DNA of 64,000 nt from Bremia lactucae (taxonomy: Eukaryota > Oomycota > Peronosporomycetes > Peronosporales > Peronosporaceae): the NCBI RefSeq assembly GCF_004359215.1, contig NC_090611.1:2888451-2952450 (forward strand), in the 5' to 3' direction. The position numbers and the translations under genes are program-made. Positions 55,088 to 64,000 of this stretch are shown one piece after another. How positions within the stretch are numbered: the first letter of the stretch is position 1; each line of letters starts with the position of its first letter. The notes beneath the pieces were generated by a model. The model was given only the letters and a program-made list of their open reading frames with translations. It did no database searches and was not told where the DNA came from.

Positions 55088-57661
55088 TCACTTTATCCGC
55101 AAAAGTGCAGCGAGCTCATCCCGAAATGCATTGAGCTGTGCCAACATTCGTGGTTTCTCTTTTTCTGAACCTTTGGAAGCCGCAAAGGCAGCTATAGAAT
55201 TTGAACTTGCCTCGACAAGTTGAGTCGCAGTAAACGAATCGACCACCTGTTGTTTGTTCCTCATCGCACTTACAACTAAAAAGGCCTCAAGGCATTCAAG
55301 CTCTCCAAACTGACGCAAACACGGAACAATGTCACGTAAATTGTAACCATGCTTCGTACGGTCCTGCAACAAAACAATAAGAACAAATTAGCAACTTATT
55401 ACAATTAAAGCTTCTAAAATCCTTTTAAGAAATCGCAACGCACCAGAAGCGACTGAGGATACAGTGTGCCAGAAAAAGAGTTGCAGTATTTATGGACTCG
55501 TGCCGACATCTTGCTTTTCATTTTATCTAGTGACAGTTCAGCAGCCGTATCCACCGCAACCACATGACTTTCAGTCTCTTTCTTGAGTTCGTTAAGGAAA
55601 TTGTAGCTAAACTCCACAAACAAGAGAATAGTATAAATTTCAAGCGAATGAGAGCCGACAGAATAAGCGTAACGTACCTAAAAGGCGCCACGGATTCAAA
55701 AAAACGAGCATGCTCAGTTTTCTCGAGCTTTTTAATTGCTACAACAGCTCTTCGAAGTGCATCTACTACTTGCTGAAACGCATCGCGTTCCAATAAAAGC
55801 ACGCGCTCTTCTACAAACGTGTGCGTGTCTTTTATGTCAAATTGAGAAGCGCAAAGCTCAGGGAAGTGATCGCAGAGAACTGTGACGGCCGTCACAATGT
55901 TCCCCTGTTCAACAAATGTATCGATTGTGCCGGTCGTTTTTGGAATTTTTGCTTCTCGCCAGAACGCGGCAAAACTTTGGCGGATTTGAGCTGGATGATT
56001 AGCAAAATCTAACACACAGACGCTAGGCTTGTGCTTATGACGACGATTTAGACGACTTAGAAGCTGCACTGTGTGAGTATTGGCACGCAAGTAGCGATCA
56101 ATGTACATGCATGCAAGTAAAGGCTCGTTGTATCCCGTGTCGAGCTTATCACAGACAATAATGACATCACTGATGGCTAATGTGACGCTTCGATGATTCA
56201 GCGTCTGCTCCGTGACTGGCTTGAAATCCGATAATATCGAGCCACTGAAAGCTGCGTAGCAATTCCAGCCAAGTGTTTTCTTCCCAACAAAAGAGGTGAT
56301 CAGCTTGTAGTAGCGCACAACATCCTGGCGACTACGCGCCACGATCATGCACTTATATCTGAAATGCTTTTGCTTCATAGCCTGGAAATGTGTCATCATA
56401 ATTGACGCCTTGGCCTTAGAAACAGCGACATCATCACTCGCATGGTCTAAAAGACGACGTCGAGCCCCTCGAGTCGTTCGCAATATCTCTTGAAATGGTT
56501 CGGGAATTACTGATGTTTCAACCTCGCAAAGCACACAGGTATAATCGTTCAGGACATTTATAATTCGATCGTCAGCAATTGCTTCTGCAATTGGATAGCA
56601 GTGAAATGGATAGCGGTAGTCGTCTTCTCTTTCAAAACCAAAGAGCTTAAGTGCATCGGCGTTTGGTGTTGCCGTAAATCCAATAAACTGCCCACAAGAA
56701 ACAACATGTGATCTCTTACTCATTAGTTTGTAAGCTTGACCCTTAGCCGTACCGTAACTCGAGCACAACTGCCTTCTCCAGCCTTTACGACCGTCTCAAT
56801 GGCATCACGTGTCGATGAAGAATGCGATCGATGCGCTTCATCCGTGATGATCCCAACTCGCTGAAATGGAGCCTTTGGCTCTGTTCCCATGTCGTTTCCA
56901 TTTGAAAGCCACGTTGAATTCGAGCTACGATGCAGAAGCCTCGTCAGTAGCACAATATCTTTGCCTAAAAGTCCTATCTTGTGAGTTGTAGTAATAATTA
57001 CACGCTGCGGACTCTGCGTCGTAGTTGCATCTAAAAGCTTGGCCAAGTGCTCGATACTTTCGGCTCGAAATACTTCACTCACACCATTGCGACGTAAAAA
57101 TGTCTCCACCGCATCACCCACTTGCTCGTTTAGCTTGACGCGGTCCAACATGACTACAACCGTATGAAATCGCATAAGCCGCGTGTCCTTGACATACAGC
57201 AGCTGGTACGATAGCGCTGCGATGGTCATTGTTTTTCCTCCACCAGTGCTGTGCTGCAATAAAAATCTTTCGGTCCCACCCGAATTGACATCGTCTTTGA
57301 ATATTTTTGTCTGAATGGCTGTAATGACCTGTTTAACTGCTGTTACTTGATGCGGCCATGGATCGAATTTCACGGTCTTCTTCGTTCCACGTGAAATAGA
57401 GCTGCCACCTACGCGCATCGATGCCACGATACGAGCATGTAAAGCACTCAACTTGTCGTCAGTATCACCCAAGAGGTCAAGTTTCTGGCGCTTCGTATTG
57501 TCGTGTGCGTTTTTTGATTGGTCTGGCGCTGTCACCGCAATTTCTTCAGGCGTGGGGCGCGACCACTGCGTCTTTAAGGTGGAGGTGTTGTGATAGTAAA
57601 TTTTACTTTTAGAGCGAGACACGCGCACCAACCACCCGGGTGGCAGTGGCGTCATCGACAT
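55088..57661 (-). CDS. WW-domain / type I restriction R-subunit (HsdR)-like SF2 helicase
   Basis: Four exons (57661-56753, 56687-55678, 55606-55444, 55363-55088; introns 65, 71, 80 bp) give 785 residues. Residues 5-36 form a WW domain (LPPGW ... KIYYHN ... TQWSRP; W10 and W33), a proline-ligand binding module of eukaryotes. After a charged linker comes an SF2 helicase/translocase of the HsdR type: Q-like PHQ at 103, Walker A STGGGKT 138-144, DEAH box 274-277, FIGFTATP 304-311 (exact at the first splice), CDKLDTGYNEP 482-492 and motif VI QLLSRLNR 511-518. The extended TGYNEPLLACMYIDRYL and QLLSRLNR wording is that of bacterial HsdR rather than other SF2 families. The N-terminal PD-(D/E)xK nuclease of HsdR is missing. 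C-terminal ~240 residues are helical and charged. No methylase or specificity gene is nearby. Role unknown; a nuclear DNA translocase is a guess. Confidence 0.88.
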
Positions 57662-57870
57662 TACTTATAACTTCTTTTCGGACAATTATGACCAAGCACA
57701 TACCTAATAAGCCAATGAGGCTGTGATAAGCGGGATTTTTTTCTTTATTCACATCATCACTAAGCCTCTCGAGTATGAGGTCCTAAAAAACAGAGGTTTT
57801 CAAATCTTACAATAATGCTTACCTTCGGACTTTACCAGTCATGCCGGCCTCTCAGAATTCGCTAAATTTG
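57662..57870. other. Upstream flank of the WW-helicase gene
   Basis: About 200 bases before retroelement sequence starts, so the native promoter is either this short or displaced by Gy-D copy 2. Confidence 0.5.
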
Positions 57871-60770
57871 CGCATTGCACAGCCGCTAAGTAGGCCATTT
57901 TGCTCAATCGGTCTACAAAGACCACTTTGCCGGAGTAACCCGCCGAATCCTTCGATAGACCGAAAACAAATCCATACGAATGGACTAATAGGTACGGGCA
58001 GACTTGTCAGTGTCGCAGCAGCATGCGCCGAGGGTTTAACCCGTTGGCAAGTTTCGCATGTGGGAACGTATGTGCTGACACATTTATAAAGTTTGGGCCA
58101 CCAAGTAATCTTACTTACATATTTTCTCGACCTATATGACCACGAGGCACACGCCAATGTCGTGTGCCTCGTTGAGGATTCGGTACTTCAAATCCTTATT
58201 ATGAAAACCAACGATGCGCGGAGTATCCGCAGCATTCGTCCAATAAAACAACAGGTCTTTATCGATAGAAAGTCGATGTAACCTTGCATGACAAGTTAAA
58301 ACCCGATTCAGTGCTCTTTAGAGCTCGTAGGAGAGCTATACACTGTTCATCCTAGGCTTAAGCCGAACGGATTATTCAGTAATAGGCGACATTATAGTCG
58401 TTAAATGAGAGAGCTAATACTCCGTCCTGCGTGATATATTACGCATCAGCCAAAGCATTCTGCTTGCCAGGCTTATATTTCACCTCGAAGTTGAATTCGG
58501 CGAAAAATGAAAGTCATCAAGCCATTCTCTGTGAAAGATAGGGTGACTTAAGTCGCAGTGCGTAATGACGCGTGATCTGTATATATCACAAACGGCTTAG
58601 AGCCTCGCAAATGAACTTTAAATTTGACAAGAACTTACTTTGTAGCAAGTGGCTCTTTGTCATGAGCTGGATAGTTCTTTTCCGCAGCTTTAAGCTGTCT
58701 AGACTCGAACGCAATAACACGTTCACGCCCATCAACATATGTTTGTAACAGAGCACTGCCAATGGCAAAATCCGATGCGTCACAGATGACACTAAAAGGC
58801 CAATTTAGATTTGGTAAAGCCAGAATCGGGGCATGGATAAGACTATCTTTAATTGCTTGAAAAGCATTATGTTCGATGCTAGTCCAGCACCGTTCTGTAT
58901 CCTTTTAAGGAGATTAGATAATGGCCTAACCATATCAGCGTAAATTTCGCTATATTTGTGTAGCATTATGTTCGATGCTAGTCCAGCACCGTTCTGTATC
59001 CTTTTTAAGGAGATTAGATAATGGCCTAGCCATATCAGCGTAAATTTCGCTATATTTGTGTTGGCGAGACCCAACCACTTACGCAAATCCTTTTGGGTTT
59101 TAGAAATCGGCCAATCTACTATGGCTTTCACCTTAGCGGGATCCGCACAAAGGTCTCGTTTCCCAATGAAGCACCCTAAGAAAGGAGTTTCTTTTGCGCC
59201 GAAAATGCATTCCGATGCATTGGCATACAATTTATTTGTGCGCATACACTCGAGCACTGCTCGCAAATGGTCTAAATGGTTTTACATATCTTACCGACCC
59301 TGTTTCGCACGACTATGGACAATACTTTAATCGAAATAAGTCTGTGCATAACCTCGATGAGGGCGGAACGGTTGCGTCACTAGACGATTAAATGTTGCCG
59401 GGGCGTTAAAAAGCCGTTGTGGCATAACCAACCACTCCCATAGCATACCGCTAGGGGTGCTTACCGGCTGTAAGCAGGATACAGCTAGCTCGCATGAGCA
59501 GTTGGTAATAACCATCAACTAAGTCAGGTGCACTGTACATTTTACATCCCATATATTGTTCTGGAGACCATCTTGGGGGTTTGTGCTGGTATAGTGGCAG
59601 CATTAAGCTCATTATAAGCATGTACAATGCGCCATTTACCATTTGGCTTTTTGACACAAAATTACGGTGTCGAATCGGAAGATTTGCTCTCTCGTACCAT
59701 TCCAGCCTCGTACTTAGCACGGAAGAAATCGTCAATGACGTCACACTGTTCCCTTGGTAAAGACCACTGTCGTGCGTGTGACACAGTATTTGGTTCCCGG
59801 AACCCAGTCAATTTCATGACGGACACCTCTATCCGGAGGTAAAACAGATGATGGATTGTGGTACATACCACATCTTGGAATTCCTTTATCAAGGAATAGT
59901 ATGGATCCGTAGGATCTTTAAGGATCGATGACCCACTCCGCGCACCAAGTGCAGCATTTGTGTCAGGACAGCTTCGTCCAGAAGTGATGATGAGTTTAAC
60001 GTAATCGTTGGTCGAATGACCACCATCTCAGATAAGCCGCCAGCCTTTAAGGCTCGGCCGCTCTCATCAATAGGAATTTGGTCTAGCTCTAAAAGAGCAT
60101 GTAACGATGGGATTGCCGCAAGACTAAGTTCTCCCTCAATGTTACCGGTTACACCATTTACAAGCGTGTGTAATTGAAATTCGTACCACTTTGTGAGGCT
60201 ATAAACGCTTCGCGTCTCCCCTATCTTAGAGTAGAGACAATACGCCCCTTAGAGGCCGGGACATTCACCTCTTCGAATTTTCCAGCCTGTATTGAATCTA
60301 TTTCAGATATGGTGTCTAATTCGACATCCGACAAGGAGTTAGGTAATTCAACTTCTTTATCCAGCGAACGTTTACGTGTTACTTCACGTGCATCAAAAGA
60401 TCTGACCCGAAATGCCCTGGTGAGCCGCCAATAGTGTTACTAGTGACACTCAGTATGGTGCCACCTCGGTCGACCACACTCGGTGGACTTAGACGTGCCA
60501 ACCCACGTATCTCAGGGATATCACACCCTTGATGCCTCGGCGTTAGGCCAACAACGCTTTCAGCATTCAGTGAATCGTTATTACAACGAGTGTCACTCAA
60601 CGGATAACGTGCCGTTCCACTTCCTTCTACTAAGTCGGGCATAGAATTAATGTTTTAAACATTGAAGTTTATTAAGTCAGACATTCCAACATCTAAAACA
60701 CTTACAGACTCAGTCCATGGCCCGCGCCAATAGCGCTTTTGTTGCCTAGCAAAGGTGGGTTCATGACTTA
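57870..60770 (-). pseudogene. Gy-D copy 2: pol fragment (protease linker to integrase)
   Basis: Minus strand, collinear with 41460-44320: GTARYPLSDTRCNNDSLNAE (60610), reverse transcriptase [20 protein letters not shown] (59790), RNase H near 58790 (VTHRILPLAVLCYKHMLMGV), integrase KITWWPKLYKCVSTYVPTCE (58110). Both ends are cut and LTRs are absent. Contains the tandem duplication at 58863-59061. Confidence 0.82.
58863..59061. repeat. ~100-bp tandem duplication in Gy-D copy 2
   Basis: Units 58863-58961 and 58962-59061, starting AGCATTATGTTCGATGCTAG, differ at about three positions (CTAACC/CTAGCC and a T-run length). Absent from Gy-D copy 1. Confidence 0.9.
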
Positions 60771-60816
60771 GGATATTAGATAAAGCAGATTCGACATTGA
60801 CTTTATAACGTACTTA

Positions 60817-60946
60817 TATAACGGGCTAGTTGTCTTATGTGCACTTAATGACGAGATCAATAACTTCATGTGCAGCAAATTGACCTGTCACTCGGTTGAG
60901 GTTCACATAGTGACCACCCCTTGTGTATGTGATGCACATAGGAGTA
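60817..60946 (+). repeat. Gy-B LTR fragment
   Basis: TAACGGGCTAGTTGTC and, after a deletion, ACCACCCCTTGTGTATGTGA and GATGCACATAGG match the first half of the Gy-B LTR. Confidence 0.65.
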
Positions 60947-61138
60947 TCGGGGCACCCTTTACTGGTACTGATCAGTACTAGTTAACCTTACACTGATTAC
61001 AGTGTAGGTTAGGTGCCTCGAAACTTCACGTACACAAGGGTACAGAATAAGGTTTCTAAGTAGCTAAGGGGCGTAGCTACAAAAGGTAATTTAAAGAATT
61101 AGAATTACCAAAAAGTCCGAGTCCCTTTAACCTTTGGG

Positions 61139-62030
61139 TTCTAACGTGACAACCAGAGAGGTGATGACGAGATGTTCGACTCGTCGGACCTCTTAGGTGG
61201 GAGTCATCATCAGATGATTCCGTGGGCGATGACCACTCTGGTGACGTTAGTATGCGGTGACGTTAGTATGCGTCACCAGGAACTAAGTGGTCGCGAAGGG
61301 AAGAGTGCTGCTGGTGGTGCTAGTTTGCATCATCTGGAGAGGAGTGATTCTAGGGATCGCTATAAGGGCCAAGTAAACGTTAACATGAGCCAACAGGACA
61401 GGGACCGCAATACGTTGCGGTTCGCTCGTGAAAAGAGCGTTGGTTGCCCTCTAAAGATAAGCTAATTCTTTGGCCTGGTATGACCAACGATCGACATCAC
61501 ATGCCGCTATTCAACTCATCCAGGCTTCATAAGCCTGGTGAGGATGAGACGGAATTCTTCATCGATGCCATTTTTCGGCATCGGTGGTACTCTTCTTAAT
61601 GGGGAAAGGATGTCAAACCTTTATTCCAAGATTAAACAGCCTTTGTACAAAATGTTCAAAACATAGGCCGTGAGGTCTGGCTCGACAAGCTAAATGCTTA
61701 CCGTGAACGGTTCGAGAAACGACCGCAGTCGGTGTACGCTATAAGTTGCACCGTTTGTCGAGAGAGGCATGAATTTCTTGCCTATAGTGGGGGAACTCAT
61801 GCCCATGCTGTTTTAAGGGTGCAGGTCATGCCCTTAAAGAGAAATAGTCCCTTAAAAAAGATCCTCATTGGAGGACTTCATCTCTTGCGAGATGCGTCAA
61901 GGGATTGAGAGCCTCCAAAACTTTTACGAGCGTGGGAATTGCTCGTTCTCTTATGGACTTTCTGCGAAGGAGGATGAGTCTCGTCGTGCTTTAAGACGAG
62001 ACCCCCGAACGTCCAATATCAGCTGCGGGT
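61139..62030 (+). pseudogene. Gy-C antisense ORF (aORF-C), copy 2
   Basis: Plus strand, opposite to the element. After an N-terminal acidic part (EMFDSSDLLG near 61170, matching 16530) it reads in changing frames MPLFNSSRLHKPGEDETEFF and DAIFRHRWYSS (about 61500-61600), then NVQNIGREVWLDKLNAYRER and FEKRPQS (61650-61730), all matching aORF-A. The end, near 62000, overlaps the chromodomain on the other strand. Several stops. Confidence 0.65.
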
Positions 62031-62240
62031 GAGGTTCCCAACTATTATGCGAGGGTGGGTATCCTCGCCAACAAACGAGATAACTCGTTCGAACCCACTT
62101 TACTTCACGGTGGTTCGAGAAGCTTTCAACAAGAAATCGCTTCTCATCACTCGAATCCGTTAATAGATGTGGAGGGGGAGGAAATATCCGGTTCGCCTCG
62201 TTTGACGAAATCGAATAAACATCGTGATTTGGATCACACC
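62000..62240 (-). pseudogene. Gy-C copy 2: chromodomain at pol end
   Basis: Minus strand: IFPPPPHLLTDSSDEKRFLV then SFSNHREVKWVRTSYLVCWR and GYPPSHNSWEPHPQL, the same module as in Gy-A. The rest of pol on this strand is cut near 62350. Confidence 0.8.
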
Positions 62241-62352
62241 CTTTATTATTTGAGGAAGGATACTGATAACGATCGATTCCGTCGCTGCAAATTAGCGGTG
62301 ACGGTTGATAACATTTCTCGTAAAGCTTGGCGGATGCCCTAGACCGTTCCGG

Positions 62353-63409
62353 TGTAATCCAGAATAGAATATCAAGAAAAGCTTGATGCAAAAGCCAATC
62401 CTGGCGATTGCTGACCAAAATACACCTTATCATGTGGCCTATGACGCCAGCGATTTCGCAATCGGCTGTGCGTTAATGCAATATGACACAGACGCGCAGA
62501 GCACGTCGTCTGTTATCAATCGCGTCAGCTTCAACCAGCTGAACGCAACTATCCAGTGCATGACAAGGAACTCCTTCCAATGCAATATGTACTGGCTAAG
62601 TTTAGGAGAGATAAACCGTTCATTGTATACACGGACCATGCGTCTTTACCATGTCCGTAAACAGTCCACACCGAATTGCCACGTAGGATGCGAACGCATC
62701 CTACGATTTACGTTGGTCGGCTCCGCCCGTACCAACAGTACGCGGCTTCTTCCGAGGACGGACTTGACCATCCTTTTCAAGAATCCCGAAAAGATTCTTG
62801 TGATCGCGAACCAGATTCTCATGTTGAACCTGGAGCTTCTCATGCCGGTTCCGAATATCCTCGAGACTGCGATTAGCTGACGACAAGCTCATCATGAAGA
62901 TCGTGATATTATATTTTCGTTCGTACTAACCATGGAGTACGCACTCTTCGAACGGTCTTCGAGCCGCTCGATATGGCGAGCGTGCACCGTCTGCTCCAAC
63001 GAGCGACGCTTGCCGCGCTCGTGGTCAAGTCCCTCCTCCAAATCATGGAGGAAGTGATCGGTTTTTTGTCGATCCTTGACATTAGATCCGACACACAGTT
63101 CGGATCTAATTTTCCTCCTCCACCACAACCACTGGTGGATTCCACGGTGGTCATCGTTTCCTTGTGGAACGTATCCAGAACCACCGTGATGTGAAGTGGC
63201 AGCGAACGAGTTATCTTGTTCGCTGGCGTGGTTATCAGCCTTCACATGACAGCTGGGGGCCTCGTTTTCAGTTAGTTGCTGACGTTGAGGACCTCGTCCG
63301 TCAGTATGACGAAACCCATCCGATGGTTCAGAAAGCCCATCGGAAAATACGCGCCCCTGGCGCTTGTAAATCGATTGTAAAACGTCAATCGCATCCCGCA
63401 CCTAAATAG
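62353..63409 (+). pseudogene. Gy-A copy 4: RNase H joined to integrase end and chromodomain
   Basis: RNase H VAYDASDFAIGCALMQYDTD at 62430, running to about 62660; then, after an internal deletion of the integrase, LPRRMRTHPTIYVGRLRPYQ (62672), a Ser/Glu linker, FPPPPQPLVDS (63108) and chromodomain IQNHRDVKWQRTSYLVRWRG (63170) with stop at 63408. The element continues past the window end. The linker and chromodomain are covered antisense by the aORF. Confidence 0.82.
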
Positions 63410-64000
63410 AGATGCGAGCCCTTCCCCAGGGCGAAGAAAGGGAATAGACATCCCCTTATACCCTCTTCGAGTTGTCTACACAACACGGACAGGGATCACC
63501 CCACGTGAGGCATGGAAGCCCAGCCTCACGTGACAACCGATGCAATTTAGCACCGGTTGGAGTTCGTTTCTGAAACTTAACGCGATTCGCGTTAAGCGTT
63601 TGAAGCCAGGCTTCGCGTCCAATGTCTTTGACATTGCGAATGAACGCGCTCCAGGCTTGCATAAGCGAGACTTTATCTCGCTTATTATTGCCACTAAACC
63701 ATCGATGCTGAAAAAAAAAGCATCGAGATAAGAATCTTCCTCAGCGCGAAAGTTCTTCGCACTGGGATCACGGCCATGTAGCTTTGTCACAATAAAAGGG
63801 ATATTTATTGTGAGGAGTGGTCTCTCCAGACAAGCTATTGATTACCGTTCTGGCAAAAGCCACGGTTTTTTTTCAGGGGCGAGATGAGACATTATATTGT
63901 CTTCACTCCCCTGAGTGGAACCACTGAAGCAGGGGTACCACAAGAACTTTTCTTACGATGGCTTACGCCATCGTCATCACCTTGCACAGCAACAGGTGCA
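62701..64000 (-). pseudogene. Gy-A antisense ORF (aORF-A), copy 4, C-terminal part
   Basis: Minus strand, from beyond the window end. WSAFIRNVKDIGREAWLQTL and the cysteine cluster GDPCPCCVDN (63500-63660), MRDAIDVLQSIYKRQGRVFS (63401), then antisense to the chromodomain and linker: DHFLHDLEEGLDHERGKRRS and LEQTVHARHIERLEDRSKSA (63060-62950), and after a frameshift SLEDIRNRHEKLQVQHENLV with a basic end RPRKKPRTV (62895-62701). The last ~110 residues have coiled-coil spacing. Frame broken by an A-run at about 63710. It shows the true C-terminus hidden by the gap in copy 2. Confidence 0.62.

Larger units (their letters stand above)
60947..62350 (-). mobile_element. Gy-C copy 2, 3' end only
   Basis: Minus strand: chromodomain region (about 62240-62000), antisense ORF (61139-62030 on plus), then a shortened LTR (61135-60947) with the family end CGGGGCACC and the near-palindrome ACTGGTACTGATCAGTACTA at 60961. 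It shows the same arrangement as Gy-C copy 1, here with the chromodomain preserved. Confidence 0.7.

Noticed and set aside
55088..57661. HsdR-like gene as bacterial contamination
   Set aside because: It has three GT-AG introns with exact junctions in conserved motifs and a WW domain, so it is a eukaryotic gene.
1..64000. RxLR or Crinkler effector genes, tRNA, rRNA, CRISPR arrays
   Set aside because: Looked for signal peptide plus RxLR/LFLAK patterns, cloverleaf-like sequences and regular spaced repeats; none could be supported.

Overview
The window is a piece of an oomycete nuclear genome, most likely a Peronosporales species (Phytophthora or downy mildew). The evidence is the eukaryotic gene content with short GT-AG introns of 65-80 bp, compact intergenic spaces, and dense Ty3/gypsy LTR retrotransposons and MULE remnants. 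The species cannot be fixed from the sequence. There are three runs of N (10995-11985, 21520-21660, 51976-52750).

Layout. 1-2795: Gy-A retrotransposon on the minus strand, whose LTR cuts into a SET-domain gene remnant (2796-3620). 4818-5773: casein kinase 2 regulatory subunit. 6180-31274: a nested retrotransposon graveyard holding families Gy-A, Gy-B and Gy-C plus a decayed MULE. 31589-39181: a gene island with a cyclic-nucleotide-binding/mitochondrial-carrier-like fusion, adenylyl-cyclase-associated protein (CAP), a PAQR receptor-like protein, PEX13 and a MoaD/MOCS2A sulfur carrier. 39415-54754: Gy-D, Gy-B and Gy-A elements. 55088-57661: a four-exon gene for a WW-domain protein fused to a type I restriction (HsdR)-like SF2 helicase. 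57870-64000: Gy-D, Gy-C and Gy-A remnants.

The four gypsy families share a primer-binding site (TGGTAGCAC in the readable copies), a gag-pol order ending in a chromodomain in Gy-A, Gy-C and Gy-D, and one unusual trait. Between the end of pol and the 3' LTR each carries an open frame on the strand opposite to gag-pol (called aORF here). Seven copies are visible. In Gy-A and Gy-C the aORF runs antisense through the chromodomain region. A comparison of Gy-A and Gy-C aORF codons shows mostly silent third-position changes, which argues that the antisense frame has been under protein-level selection. I do not recognise its function.

Nearly every retroelement copy is broken by frameshifts and stops, and several carry local rearrangements: a microinversion across an LTR/PBS junction, two fold-back duplications inside one reverse transcriptase gene, and a perfect 61-bp-arm palindrome of what looks like mitochondrial nad5. 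The host genes look intact. No rRNA, tRNA or CRISPR array was recognised.
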